Below, piece after piece: positions 36,926 through 46,324 of a stretch of 63,549 nt of DNA (positions are counted from its first letter, which is position 1; each line of letters begins with the position of its first letter). A program made the position numbers and the translations under genes. Source of the stretch: Micromonospora alfalfae (GTDB lineage Bacteria; Actinomycetota; Actinomycetes; Mycobacteriales; Micromonosporaceae); contig NZ_JAKKFH010000035.1 of assembly GCF_022230925.1 (NCBI RefSeq), positions 1 through 63,549 of the forward strand, given 5' to 3'. Below the pieces are notes generated by a model. It made no database searches and was not told where the DNA came from. It saw nothing but the letters and a program-made list of their open reading frames with translations.

Positions 36926-38485
36926 ATGGACAGCCGAATAGCACGTCCCGCGACCCTCCTGTTGGCGGCGCTGTGCGCACTGTTGCTGCTCGGCGTCGAC
37001 GCGGTGCTGGGTACGGTCGCGCCGGTACGGGCCGGTAGCGCCACCGCGACAGTCAGCGGCACTCTGACCGAACGGTCCGGCCGACCGGCTGGCCAGGTCA
37101 GGGTCACCCTCGCGCCGGACTCCGGCGCCGAGCATCCGACCTACTCGACCACCACGGACCGGGCTGGCCGGTGGCGGGTGTCCGGGGTGTCGGCCGGGCG
37201 CTACCGGATCACCAACCAACTGCCCGGCGTGTTCCGGCCCCGCTACTACCCGAGCCGGCTCGGATTCCCCTGGGGAGCTGTCACCGTGCCGACCCGTGGC
37301 CGGCTGGTCGTCGACGACGTGCTTCCTCCGGCCGGCCGGATCCGGTTCGTCGCGGCCGACGCGGCCACCGGCGCCGAGGTGCGGAACTTCTGTGTGCAGG
37401 ACCCGATGGAGCTCGGCCTCATCTGCACCAACCCCGCCGGGACCTTCCCGAACGGGTACGTCGACCTGGAGGTGCCGCCCGGCCACTACCGATTCACCGG
37501 TGCCGCGAACGACGGCGTACACGAGGGTGGGATGGTCGAGGCGAACGCGGTCGCCGGGCGGGTGACCCACGCGACGCTGCCGGTCCAGCCGCCCGGTAAC
37601 GAACTACGCGTGACACTGCGAGACCGGGCGACCGGCGCGCCGGTGCCCAATGCGGGAATCATCGCCATCTCGGTGGACAAGCGGTTCCCCGACATCTATG
37701 ACGCCAACGAGATCTCCGACGAGAACGGGATGGTGCGGTTCCGGAGCCTCCACCCGGACCGGTACAACATCTGGGCCGGCGGCTCGGCCGTGGGGCACGG
37801 CGCGCAGTGGGTCGGCCCGAGCGGTGGCACCGGCGACCGGACCAAGGCAGTGGTGGTCGCGCCAGGGCCCGGGATCACCACGCTGCCCGACATCCTGTTG
37901 GACCGGGCTGGGTCGATCACCGGGTCGATCACCGACGCGGTCACCGGCCAGCCGGTGTCGGTGACCGTCGCGCTGACGACCTACGATCCGTTCTGGTATG
38001 AGACCACCCGGAAGGTTCCTGGCGACGGCTCGTACACCTTCAGCGGGCTCGGCCCGTACGAGTGGTCACTGGCGTTCATCCCACCGGGCAACGGCGGCGC
38101 CAACAGCGTCTACGCCACCCAGTGGTCCGGTGGGGCGCCGAACAGCGTCAAGGCGACCCGGATCAAGGTCGTCGCAGGCGGCATCACCGTGGCGAACGAG
38201 CGGATGAGCGCCGGCACCGCCGTCTCCGGCCAAGCCAACGGCCTCCCGGTGTACGGCTACAGCTACCCCGTCTACGTCTACAACGCCGACACCGGCGACA
38301 TCGTCGCGGTCGACGAGAACGTCGAGGACGGCCGGTACGACGCTCGACTCCTGCCCGGCCAGCGGGTCCGGCTCTGCCTGCACCCCGACCGCTGCTACCC
38401 GAACTACGTCCGGCAGGTCGACGCGTCCGCCATCCGGGTGGGCACCTCGCCGTTCACCGTCAACTTTCCCGGCCGGTGGGGCTGA
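36926..38485 (+). CDS. Secreted multi-domain protein with carboxypeptidase-regulatory-like (Ig-like) repeats
   Basis: The 519-residue protein has a signal peptide (ATLLLAALCALLLLGV, cleavage near PVRAG), then several beta-sandwich units. Each opens like VSGTLTERSGRPAGQVRVTL or ITGSITDAVTGQPVSVTVAL and ends in a YTFSGLGPYEWSL-type strand. This is the CarboxypepD_reg/transthyretin-like fold used as adhesion or spacer modules. No catalytic domain or wall anchor is visible. ATG 36926 follows GGAGGTG. Mature protein is probably free or loosely wall-bound. Confidence 0.8.
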   Translation: MDSRIARPATLLLAALCALLLLGVDAVLGTVAPVRAGSATATVSGTLTERSGRPAGQVRVTLAPDSGAEHPTYSTTTDRAGRWRVSGVSAGRYRITNQLPGVFRPRYYPSRLGFPWGAVTVPTRGRLVVDDVLPPAGRIRFVAADAATGAEVRNFCVQDPMELGLICTNPAGTFPNGYVDLEVPPGHYRFTGAANDGVHEGGMVEANAVAGRVTHATLPVQPPGNELRVTLRDRATGAPVPNAGIIAISVDKRFPDIYDANEISDENGMVRFRSLHPDRYNIWAGGSAVGHGAQWVGPSGGTGDRTKAVVVAPGPGITTLPDILLDRAGSITGSITDAVTGQPVSVTVALTTYDPFWYETTRKVPGDGSYTFSGLGPYEWSLAFIPPGNGGANSVYATQWSGGAPNSVKATRIKVVAGGITVANERMSAGTAVSGQANGLPVYGYSYPVYVYNADTGDIVAVDENVEDGRYDARLLPGQRVRLCLHPDRCYPNYVRQVDASAIRVGTSPFTVNFPGRWG

Positions 38486-38539
38486 GCCGGGACGAGCACC
38501 GGCGCCGCCCGCGCACCCCGGTCCGGGCCGGATCAGCGT

Positions 38540-38839
38540 TCATTGCCGACTTCCGCCAAGCGAGTGCGCAGGTCGGCAAGCTGGGAGAACGTGTAGGCGC
38601 AGGTAGGGGTGGGTGCCCCAGGCTCGCCAGTCGCAGACCTGGTATTCGTCGAGGCCGGCCTCGTTCTTGGCCTGTTGGAAGCACTCTTCGATCGCCCACC
38701 GTGTCCCTGCAATGCGGGCTAGGTCGAGCAGGCGGGTCTTCTTGGCCGAAGCGGACGCCGAGGAGACGTTGCGGCTGGTCGAACCCCATGTGCGGAACTG
38801 CTGGGTAGAACCTCTTTCGACGGTGCTGTAGCGGGTCAC
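38540..38839 (-). pseudogene. IS701-like transposase, C-terminal remnant
   Basis: The stretch LARIAGTRWAIEECFQQAKN, then EAGLDEYQVCDWRAWGTHPY, is the conserved YREK-type end of IS701-like transposases. It holds the catalytic Glu (AIEECF) but loses similarity on both sides. There is no intact upstream transposase domain and no clear inverted repeat. The 38840-39081 gap shows no gene. Confidence 0.7.
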
Positions 38840-39081
38840 CGCCGGCGCGATCCTTTCCGTCCGGCTCTTCGGGCGCCAGCAGATGCTGTTATGGACGACT
38901 CGCCGCGCAATTGTCCCGATGACAAGGACCGGTACCCCCGGCGCCTATGACCCAGCGCCGGGGCGTGAGGTAGGCATCGGCGTTCCCGACGGGGTGGTGA
39001 TCCGAGGCGGGGTAGATCTGTGTGATTGACTCGGCTCATAACGAGCGAGCGGACCGGGCGACGGTGAGGGGCCACGCGTAG

Positions 39082-39576
39082 ATGGGCGGCGAGGCGAACC
39101 TGACGACCGCGCGGCACATCGGTCTGTCGATCGAGGCCGGCGGCGCATCGGAGCCTGCTCGCTTTATATTGCTGCTCGGCACCAGCCGTCACGAGTGTGT
39201 CCTGGAACCGGACGAGGTGGTCTTCGACGTCGGCGGTCCGCATAGCACCCGCATGTACATGCTGGAGCAGTGGATCGCGCACCTCCACGGGCTACGCACT
39301 ACCAGGGGCGGCACGCTCATGCTGCCGTACCACTTCGCCGACCAGTGCAGCGCTTGGCTCAGGGTCACCTCACCGGACGGCGTTACCGCAGAGGTTCAGG
39401 CGGGGTGGAGCCTGCTCAGCGAGTTCGGATTCGATCAGAAGAAGTTCGCCGGCGAGGGCATGCTCATTAAGGATTTCGATCCGATCCCTAATGCCCGAAT
39501 CTTGCGTCCACTCGATGACATCATCAGGGCGGTCACAATCTCCCGCGACCACGTGGCCGAGCTCCGCGATCTGTAG
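39082..39576 (+). CDS. Hypothetical protein, immunity-like composition
   Basis: ATG 39082 gives 164 residues, acidic and soluble, with a beta-rich start (HIGLSIEAGGASEPARFILLL), a central WIAHLHGLRTTRGGTL and a helical end (PLDDIIRAVTISRDHVAELR). No family is recognised. It lies among recombinase and transposase remnants and next to another orphan gene, as polymorphic-toxin immunity genes often do, but that is only a contextual guess. The ribosome site is weak. Confidence 0.55.
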   Translation: MGGEANLTTARHIGLSIEAGGASEPARFILLLGTSRHECVLEPDEVVFDVGGPHSTRMYMLEQWIAHLHGLRTTRGGTLMLPYHFADQCSAWLRVTSPDGVTAEVQAGWSLLSEFGFDQKKFAGEGMLIKDFDPIPNARILRPLDDIIRAVTISRDHVAELRDL

Positions 39577-39623
39577 CTGCCATTCGAACATTCTCCACAC
39601 ACCGGTCGGCGTCTTCTCCCTGA

Positions 39624-39850
39624 CTACAAACGCACCCTCATCGGCAAAGCCGCGACCGTTTGCTCCGTCCCGGAGGCCATGTACGCGGCGAGGATGTAGT
39701 TGGGGTGGCGGTCGAGGTTCTTGCGGGCTCGGTCGTAACGCATGGTGGTTCGGGGGTCCGCGTGGCGGGCGGCGATCTGCACGTCTCGGAGGCTGACGCC
39801 GGCGTCGAGCATGGTGGCCACGAAGGTGTGGCGCAGAGTTATGCAGCGAG
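39624..39850 (-). pseudogene. Tyrosine recombinase, C-terminal fragment
   Basis: The frame gives ITLRHTFVATMLDAGVSLRD followed by VQIAARHADPRTTMRYDRAR and a typical NYILAAYMASGT end. This includes box II, the AxHAD motif and nucleophile Tyr. The N-terminal three quarters are missing, and upstream residues are shadow-like. It marks a further lost integrative element near copy B of the repeat. Confidence 0.7.
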
Positions 39851-39915
39851 GCCGGACGAACGTGCAGCGGCAGCGCGTACGAACTCGAGGAATAGTCAAC
39901 GCCTGTGAAGCCGGA

Positions 39916-40887
39916 TCAGTCCTCGCGGGCAATGTCGATGCGCAGGGCGACTGGTAAACCATCGACATCCACGTCCAAATGGACAGGAAAGAAGCCGTCA
40001 CCGACTGAGGTCATCGCCATCAGGATGTCCGCTCCGCCGACCTGGATCACGCCGGCCTCGTGTTCTGAGGCCCTGACCAGACCCATCACCTGCCAGTGAT
40101 GCGAGTGCGGGCGGAAGTCGAACGCGAATTTCGGTCCGCCGGGTTCGTTTCTCCGCGTCTCGATGGCCAACCCTCGCTGGTATGCCTCCGTGATGGGCAG
40201 GTCTACCCACCCGTACTTCCCGTCGGCAGTGTCACCGAGCGGGGGCGCGCCGAACTCGGCGGCGACCTGTTCCTGGTCGCGACCCCAGAGGACCAGGTCG
40301 GCCAGCCCGTCCAACGGCCTGACGTGCTCCCACGAGCTCAGTGCGTCAGCGTCGGCGAAGACGAACCGCGCGTGGTCGACCCCCAACTCCCCGAATACCC
40401 ACGAGTCGGCCACCGGCGAATCACTGAACTCGATCCGCATGGACTGCCAGCCGTACTCCCCGGGGACGGCGGTGACACGCAGCGGGCGATCAGCTGGTAC
40501 CTCGATCGGCAGCACCGGTACGCCCATGACGATAAATCCGGGTTCCCGGGCCGCGACCGCGTGCCGGACGCGTTCCCGGTGCGGGACCTGCTGCCTGAAC
40601 GCGCGCAGGCTTGCGCCGTGCCCATGCTCGCGGCAGTGTTCGTCGAACGTGGCGGTGAACTCGGCGACGGCGTGGGCGGGGATGTCGTACAGCCGGGTTC
40701 CGGCCTGCCGGTCAAAGGAGTCCGCCGCGGCCTCGGCGTCCGGCCCCACGATCGCGAAGTCGGTTGCCGGGCGCTCCTCGTCCTCCGGCACCCGGTCGCC
40801 GGACCACAGTTCGAGGTAACCACCGTCCATGATCACCAACTGCCCGGATGGACACGTCACCTCACCGAGCACCACTTCGACCGCCAT
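39916..40887 (-). CDS. DUF4241-like hypothetical protein
   Basis: ATG 40887 (MAVEVVLGEVTC) gives 323 residues; the longer frame uses TTG 40920. The N-terminus (VTCPSGQLVIMDGGYLELW) and the C-terminal SVGDGFFPVHLDVDVDGLPV resemble DUF4241 proteins, in which this last motif is diagnostic. Two similar beta-rich halves are possible. Function is unknown; family members occur beside toxin-immunity loci. It stops 66 bp from the recombinase fragment at 39850, and I see no partner gene. Confidence 0.55.
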   Translation of the reverse strand: MAVEVVLGEVTCPSGQLVIMDGGYLELWSGDRVPEDEERPATDFAIVGPDAEAAADSFDRQAGTRLYDIPAHAVAEFTATFDEHCREHGHGASLRAFRQQVPHRERVRHAVAAREPGFIVMGVPVLPIEVPADRPLRVTAVPGEYGWQSMRIEFSDSPVADSWVFGELGVDHARFVFADADALSSWEHVRPLDGLADLVLWGRDQEQVAAEFGAPPLGDTADGKYGWVDLPITEAYQRGLAIETRRNEPGGPKFAFDFRPHSHHWQVMGLVRASEHEAGVIQVGGADILMAMTSVGDGFFPVHLDVDVDGLPVALRIDIARED

Positions 40888-41179
40888 GATCAGGAGTGTA
40901 GGGTCGGCAACGTCGTTCAAGTACGAGAGGCGACAGGCCTCTGCTGCTGAGCGCCATTGCGGTTCTGGACCTGCACAAAACCCGCTGGCCGATCAGCGCG
41001 AAGTCCAGCGAAAGTTCGGCACACAATTGCTTGCCGGATTTTGCGGATTTCTGGTACTGCCTCTCGGAGTACGACGCCACTCTCTTCGGCAGATGAGGAT
41101 GGGTTCGCACGGGCTGCGGTCGTGGCCGGCATGGGCTTGCTGGGCCCGACGTCTACCGGCAACTCGGACTCCGACTCAC

Positions 41180-41259
41180 CTACCAGACCGAAACGCAAAC
41201 GGTGTGCGCTGCAGTCGATCTCAGCGCACACCGTGAAGCAAATGAATTGTGTCCGAGGG
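41180..41259. repeat. Dispersed hairpin repeat, copy B
   Basis: The 80-bp stretch matches copy A at 13771-13849. It has a 12-bp perfect stem (41200-41211 with 41222-41233) and loop CAGTCGATCT. On the minus strand it follows a tRNA tail and is itself followed by TTTGCGTTT, so it reads as the native terminator of that tRNA gene. One pair has changed in both arms compared with copy A. Confidence 0.7.
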
Positions 41260-41270
41260 GGGATTCGAAC
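41250..41270 (-). other. 3' tail of a tRNA-Leu-like gene (putative att core)
   Basis: The minus strand reads GTTCGAATCCCCCCTCGGAC and then A: T-loop TTCGAAT, 3' T-stem CCCCC, 3' acceptor CTCGGAC and discriminator. The matching 5' acceptor GTCCGAG is what actinobacterial tRNA-Leu often has. The rest of the tRNA is absent upstream. Displaced tRNA 3' ends next to the original terminator are the usual attR of integrative elements, here pointing to an element at higher coordinates. Confidence 0.6.
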
Positions 41271-41493
41271 TCTTGTACGCATCATATGAGCACCATTTCG
41301 GGGTGCACATGCTCATAGATTACGGTACGGCCAGGGTTGACTCAAGCCCGCACGCTCATTACCTTCCGCAACCATACATATCAGTTCGGGCGCATTGGTT
41401 CGCTGCTTGTCTGGTGCCTCGCTCTATCATCGAGTGGCAGGTTTGAACGCGTGGCCATAGGCTGGAGCCGACCCGCCCGCGTCCCGGTGAGTC

Positions 41494-44400
41494 TCAGTCG
41501 GTCGACGCTGACGGCAGCCCGTATCGCTCGCGTTCTTCGGCAGTCAGCTCTCGCGGTTCTCGGTCTTCGACCAAGCGCTTCGCCTGGTCACCGCATACGT
41601 CCCAGCTTAGGATCCTGCCGTCGTTGTAGGTGACAATGAGGGTGTCTTGCCAGGACAGGATGCGAACTATCCCGTCTGGCGTGTCGAGCACGCCGAGGGG
41701 CCGCCCGTCTTGGGTGTGCCAAATGTAGAGCGTGTCATCGTCGCTGATAGATGCAATCAGGTTTCCGTCGGGTGACCAGCTGAGTTGACGGACGGCATTT
41801 GTGTGGCCGACACAACGCATGCTTATGTGCTGCTGCACGACGTTCCAGATCTCGATCTGGTTGCCGACAGCGGCAGCGAGTCCGGTGGAGTCATTCGACC
41901 AGGCCAGGGCCGCTACCTCGCCGTCACCTTCGATTCGCCATTGATGGGCGAGGGTGTAGTCGTCTCCTCGCCATAAGCTCACGTTGTGTTTGCTGACGAC
42001 CGCCGCTATAAGGCCTGAGTCTGGGGACCAGGTGAGCGTTCCCGCGCTTTCTTCGCCTCCGTCGAGGACTGCTAGGCGCTGCGCTTTGGCCACGTCCCAC
42101 ACTGAGAGGGCGGGTCGCGTTCTGCCGAAGAAGCAATGCGTGTGGACGACCAGCCGTGAGCCGTCGCCAGACCAGGCAAGTCCGTAAACCCACGGTAATG
42201 GCGTCATTGTCGTTGCGTGTTTCGGGGTTGGTCTTGGACGAGCGCCCCACTGTGCTCGCAGGACACCGGATCGCGCGTCCCACACCGTGACCTGTTCTTG
42301 CATGGCGGTGGCGACCAGGTCACCTAGCGGCGAGTACGCGATCGACATGCAGTCGTCGTCTCCGAGCCTCAGCGGCAGCGTCGCCTCGTCCGTTTCGATG
42401 ATCTCCGGCGTCGTTCCCGTCCGCTTTATGGCGGCTCGTTTGTGCTCCGGCGACCATGACACTTCCCGCAGGCTACCGGTGGGCAGGCGGCGGAAGCTTC
42501 GGCCGACAACATCCCAGAGCTCTACCTGGTGGAATGAGCTTCCCAGGCCGATTCGCTTGCCATCGGAGGACCATGCGATCGTGCTTATTTGGTGAGGGCG
42601 TGCCCGCCGCTCGACTGTCCGTCCCGTCGCGACGTCGATCAGCGCCACGCGGTGTTGGTGTCGTGTTCGATGCACTGCGTACGCGATGACATCCTCGACG
42701 GGCGACCACGCCATTGCTTCGGCCAGGCCGGGAGGCGCGCTTTCGGCGGCCTGGCCGGTGTCGGTGTCGTAGATCCACAGAGTGCGGCGTTCCCGTGCGA
42801 GGTTCGCAGAGCGGCGCATTGAGAACGCCGGAGCTGCTGAGACCGCGAGGCGGGTTCCGTCGGGCGCCCAGCACAACACCGGGTCTGACCACGCTACCTG
42901 CTGTCGCAGGATCTCCGACGTCTGCTCGCCGATGCTGATCACGAGCAGCAAATCATCTGAGGCGATGGCCAGCCGGTCACCTTGAGGAGACCATGCCGTG
43001 GCGTGAACACTTGTGGCAGGGACGCTCGTAACCAACCCTGGGATGTCATCATCCAAGCGATAGACGTCAACGGTTCGGTAGTCGAACGTTCCCGCGAAGC
43101 ACAGGTCACCGCCCCACGAGACCGAGTCGAACGATGTCAGGAGACTCCCTCTTCGCCTGCCCAGGTTGCGGCCGTCCGCGACGCGCCACAGCATGAGGCC
43201 TCGATCGTGCTCGGTGAGGGCAAGGGTTCCGGTGGCACTGAGCAGGGTGTGACCGCACGCTTCTGAGTCAGGGGCGAAGGCGACCCCGGTAAGGCGGCCG
43301 GTGTCGTCCCAGGTGCAGACGCGGCCCACCTTGTCGGCGGTGCGCAGTCCTTGGTTGTCGGGCAGCCAGACCGCGGAGGTGATGCCGGTGGTGTGTCCGA
43401 TGGAGAGGCGCCCTGTTTGCGGTGTGGCGGTCAGGGCCCATCGCGTTATCGTCGCTGCCGGCGTGGGCGGCAACTCGTGTAGCGCGGTGTGGGCGAGCGC
43501 CACGGCCAGTTCGTGGTCCTGTCGGCGTACCTGTTGTGCGAACTGGGCAACGCGCTCGGACTGTCGGGCGCGGTCCTGGTGATCGGTTTCTTGAGAGGCG
43601 TCGAGTAGCTGGCGGGCTGCGGTGGAGAGAGGCACCTCGGCTGCCAGCGCGAGGGCATCAGCGAGCGTTTGGCCGCGTAAGAGGTCGTCGGTCTGTGGGT
43701 CCGCTTGCCATGCTGCCGCGCGGTGTTCGAGCCGGGTGATGCGGTGCAGGCGCTCCTCGTTGGCGTTGATCAGAGCGGCGAGTCGGTGCCACTGGCGAAA
43801 TAGTGCGTCGTGGGTCAGTTCGAGGCAGGTGCCGTCGTCAACGTCGATGATCAGGCGAGCTGCCCTGAACTCTTCAAGGATGTGGGCGGCGGTGGTATCG
43901 AGGTCGGCTCGGCAGATCGTCCGTCGTACGGCTTCCTTGCCTTCCAAGCCGACGCCGAGCAGCAGAGCAGAGTCGACGGCGTGTTGGGGGTAGCGCGCGG
44001 TGAGGGATTCGTAGATCTGCTCCGCGTGAGCTGCGATGGCGCCGCCCACCTCGCCGGCCTGTTCGTATTGGGCCACCGTGATGTGTTGGCGGTTGGACTG
44101 CAAGTGCAGACGTTGTAGCAGGTGGCTGAGCAGGGGAAGCGCGTCACCGACCGTGGCGTCGGCGGTCATGCGGTCGATGAGGTCGTCCTCGAACGTGACT
44201 CCTGCAGCCCGGGCGGGCCCCGCTATGGCCTGTCGGATGCGGCCCGGATCCAGCAGACCGATGGCTACCGGTCGGGTGACGAAGCCGGCCTGCTGATCGG
44301 TGAGCCGGCGGCGGAATTCGGGCCGGATCGCCACCAGCAAGCGCAGTTCCGGCAGCATCGTCAGCGTCCGGGTCAGCAGGCTCCACCACTGGGCCCGATC

Positions 44401-45063
44401 TTGCTCGTTGGTCAGGGTGTACAGATCCTCGGCCTGGTCGACAACAAGCAGCACGGGTCCGCGGGCGACGCTGAGGAAGCTCGGCACAACTTGCAGTGGG
44501 GCTTCCGGAGCGGCGGCTTCCTCGCGCAACAGCCGCGCCGTCTGCAGCACAGCGGTCGGGCCAGCCGCCAATGCAGCGGCGAGGCTCATGAATGGATCGG
44601 CAGTCGGGCGAAGCGGACCCACCACAGTCCACCGCCGTGGTAGTCGAGCGATGACGCCCGCGCGGATCAGCGATGACTTGCCCACTCCTGACGGACCGAC
44701 GATAGCGACGATCCGCGTCGCTGGCGCCGACCCCGGGCGCTCCAGCCGGTGCAGCACGTCGCTTGCCTCGCGGTCGCGGCCAAAGAACACGCCCGCCCGC
44801 TCCACCGTGAACGGCGCGAGGCCAGGGTACGGGCTTTCCGCGCTCCGCCACGTGACCGCCGTCCGGCGGTGCAGGAAGTACCGCCAGCCGAGCCACAGGA
44901 CAACACAGAGCGGGAGCCACAGGTAGGCGTAGTCAAGGACAAGCCGCCACGGCCCATGCCAGTTGTCCGTTCGCGCCGTCACGATGTTGATGGCCAGACC
45001 GACGGCGATCGTGCCCAGCAGGGCAGCGGACTCGCGACGGTACTCCCCTGGCGCTCGCCCCAC
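41494..45063 (-). CDS. Membrane-anchored nSTAND1-type ATPase with WD40 repeats
   Basis: The 1189-residue protein has two N-terminal membrane helices (about 12-30 and 41-63). A Novel-STAND motif PYPGLAPFTVERAGVFFGRD (78-97) follows, then Walker A GPSGVGKSS (123-131) and Walker B VLLVVDQAED (204-213). A helical region comes next, and from about 570 a C-terminal series of WD40-type blades, for example MRCVGHTNAVRQLSWSPDGN. STAND ATPases oligomerise after the sensor (WD40) detects a ligand and then trigger an effector. Here the effector slot is only a membrane pair, so pore formation or membrane localisation is possible. GTG 45063 starts it; the ribosome site is weak. It sits on the same strand behind the HTH gene. 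Confidence 0.85.
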   Translation of the reverse strand: MGRAPGEYRRESAALLGTIAVGLAINIVTARTDNWHGPWRLVLDYAYLWLPLCVVLWLGWRYFLHRRTAVTWRSAESPYPGLAPFTVERAGVFFGRDREASDVLHRLERPGSAPATRIVAIVGPSGVGKSSLIRAGVIARLPRRWTVVGPLRPTADPFMSLAAALAAGPTAVLQTARLLREEAAAPEAPLQVVPSFLSVARGPVLLVVDQAEDLYTLTNEQDRAQWWSLLTRTLTMLPELRLLVAIRPEFRRRLTDQQAGFVTRPVAIGLLDPGRIRQAIAGPARAAGVTFEDDLIDRMTADATVGDALPLLSHLLQRLHLQSNRQHITVAQYEQAGEVGGAIAAHAEQIYESLTARYPQHAVDSALLLGVGLEGKEAVRRTICRADLDTTAAHILEEFRAARLIIDVDDGTCLELTHDALFRQWHRLAALINANEERLHRITRLEHRAAAWQADPQTDDLLRGQTLADALALAAEVPLSTAARQLLDASQETDHQDRARQSERVAQFAQQVRRQDHELAVALAHTALHELPPTPAATITRWALTATPQTGRLSIGHTTGITSAVWLPDNQGLRTADKVGRVCTWDDTGRLTGVAFAPDSEACGHTLLSATGTLALTEHDRGLMLWRVADGRNLGRRRGSLLTSFDSVSWGGDLCFAGTFDYRTVDVYRLDDDIPGLVTSVPATSVHATAWSPQGDRLAIASDDLLLVISIGEQTSEILRQQVAWSDPVLCWAPDGTRLAVSAAPAFSMRRSANLARERRTLWIYDTDTGQAAESAPPGLAEAMAWSPVEDVIAYAVHRTRHQHRVALIDVATGRTVERRARPHQISTIAWSSDGKRIGLGSSFHQVELWDVVGRSFRRLPTGSLREVSWSPEHKRAAIKRTGTTPEIIETDEATLPLRLGDDDCMSIAYSPLGDLVATAMQEQVTVWDARSGVLRAQWGARPRPTPKHATTMTPLPWVYGLAWSGDGSRLVVHTHCFFGRTRPALSVWDVAKAQRLAVLDGGEESAGTLTWSPDSGLIAAVVSKHNVSLWRGDDYTLAHQWRIEGDGEVAALAWSNDSTGLAAAVGNQIEIWNVVQQHISMRCVGHTNAVRQLSWSPDGNLIASISDDDTLYIWHTQDGRPLGVLDTPDGIVRILSWQDTLIVTYNDGRILSWDVCGDQAKRLVEDREPRELTAEERERYGLPSASTD

Positions 45064-45261
45064 CTGATCATCGCACTACGAGAAAGTGCCGCTCGCCAGA
45101 GCGTGGCGGATAGCCGACAGAGACACCAGCGTGGCCGGGGCTGGACTCAGACCCTGACTTGACTACCTCGGAGTTCGATCAGCGGCACTGCGACCGATGG
45201 TTCGCAGTGTGACGTGCTGCTCTCCATGTGGCTGACCGAATCACCCACCGTCGCAGCTTCC

Positions 45262-46263
45262 TCATGACGTGATGAGTTGCCAAGGCTTGCCGAGGGCGAC
45301 GCGACGGAAGGCGTCGATCTCGCGTAGGTGGGCGTCGTGCACGTATGGGACGAGAGCGGTTTCGGCGGCGTGCAGGCAGGCGCGGTAGCCGATTTCGCGC
45401 AGCGGGTGTCCGTCGGGCGGTGCCGGGCTCTCGGGATCCCAGCCGACGATGGCGCAGATGCTCTGCGCGGTGCGTCGGGTGTGGGGACGGGCGATGGCCC
45501 AGGCCGGCTCGGGGTACATACCGCGTAGGCTCCACAGGTCGCTGCGGTCAGGGATGGTGGGAATTTGCTCGTGGTCGGTGGTGGTGCCGGCCAGCCTGTC
45601 GAGCCGGTTACGCAGGCTCTCCCGGCGCCCGGCGATCGCGATGTTGTCCGTCAGGGCCGACTCCGTGAGCCACGAGACGGCGTCATTGTGCTCGGACGGG
45701 CCAAGCCCGGCGGCGGCGACGGCCTGCGCCGCAGCGGCGTCAAAGTCCTGCCAGAACTCGTGCGAGCCGACGCCACACGGCCACCAGTCGAGATAGCTGT
45801 CCTGGTCGGTAATCGGCTGCCGCCCACCGATGAGTGCGGATACCTCGGAGAAACCGGTCGAGGTGTACCAGTCGACCAGCTCGACGCGCCCGAGCCAGTC
45901 AGTCAGCCGCCACCACGCGTCTCGCTTTGGGCGGGAGCAGGCCGCCGCGAGGGCCAGCTGAAGCACGACGGGACGCAGGTCGTCGGCGACGGTGTCGTAC
46001 AGGTCCGCACCCCAAGCCTCGAGGACCGGCGAGTGGTGCAGGTCGCCGGAGTGCACGCCGACGGGCAGGCTCAGCGCCTCGGCGTAGGCGGCCACGAACG
46101 GATGGGCATCACCGAGCGTCTCGTCGTCGTCGAGCACGACCAGGCGGCCGGTGAGGGTGCGATGGATCGGCACGTTGAGCTTGCCGTTCTTGGCCCAGTT
46201 GTAGGCGGTACGGCGCGGAACGCCGTTCTGGTCGGCCCATTGGGACAGTGGGATCGGAGTCAT
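45262..46263 (-). CDS. HTH-domain protein of unknown function
   Basis: ATG 46263 (MTPIPLSQWADQNGVPRRTA) gives 333 residues. The first 50 form an excisionase/MerR-like helix-turn-helix (QWADQNGVPRRTAYNWAKNG, a KLNVP wing and then VVLDDDE). The remaining 280 are helical without a recognised motif, with conserved-looking WWRLTDWLGRVELVDWY and LREIGYRACLHAAETALVPY. It starts nine bases from an inverted repeat (46272-46324) and is divergent from the large ATPase-nuclease gene. I infer a regulator of this locus. It precedes the nSTAND gene by 200 bp. Confidence 0.65.
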   Translation of the reverse strand: MTPIPLSQWADQNGVPRRTAYNWAKNGKLNVPIHRTLTGRLVVLDDDETLGDAHPFVAAYAEALSLPVGVHSGDLHHSPVLEAWGADLYDTVADDLRPVVLQLALAAACSRPKRDAWWRLTDWLGRVELVDWYTSTGFSEVSALIGGRQPITDQDSYLDWWPCGVGSHEFWQDFDAAAAQAVAAAGLGPSEHNDAVSWLTESALTDNIAIAGRRESLRNRLDRLAGTTTDHEQIPTIPDRSDLWSLRGMYPEPAWAIARPHTRRTAQSICAIVGWDPESPAPPDGHPLREIGYRACLHAAETALVPYVHDAHLREIDAFRRVALGKPWQLITS

Positions 46264-46271
46264 GAAACGAC

Positions 46272-46324
46272 GATGGCACAGATGGCACAGTGCCATCCAG
46301 GAAAGCTGTGCCATTTGTGCCATC
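46272..46324. promoter_or_regulatory. 18-bp inverted repeat, candidate operator
   Basis: GATGGCACAGATGGCACA (46272-46289) is repeated as its complement with one mismatch at 46307-46324. A further GGCACAGTGCC palindrome lies at 46285-46295, making several GGCAC half-sites over 53 bp. It abuts the HTH gene start, fitting autoregulation. Confidence 0.65.
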
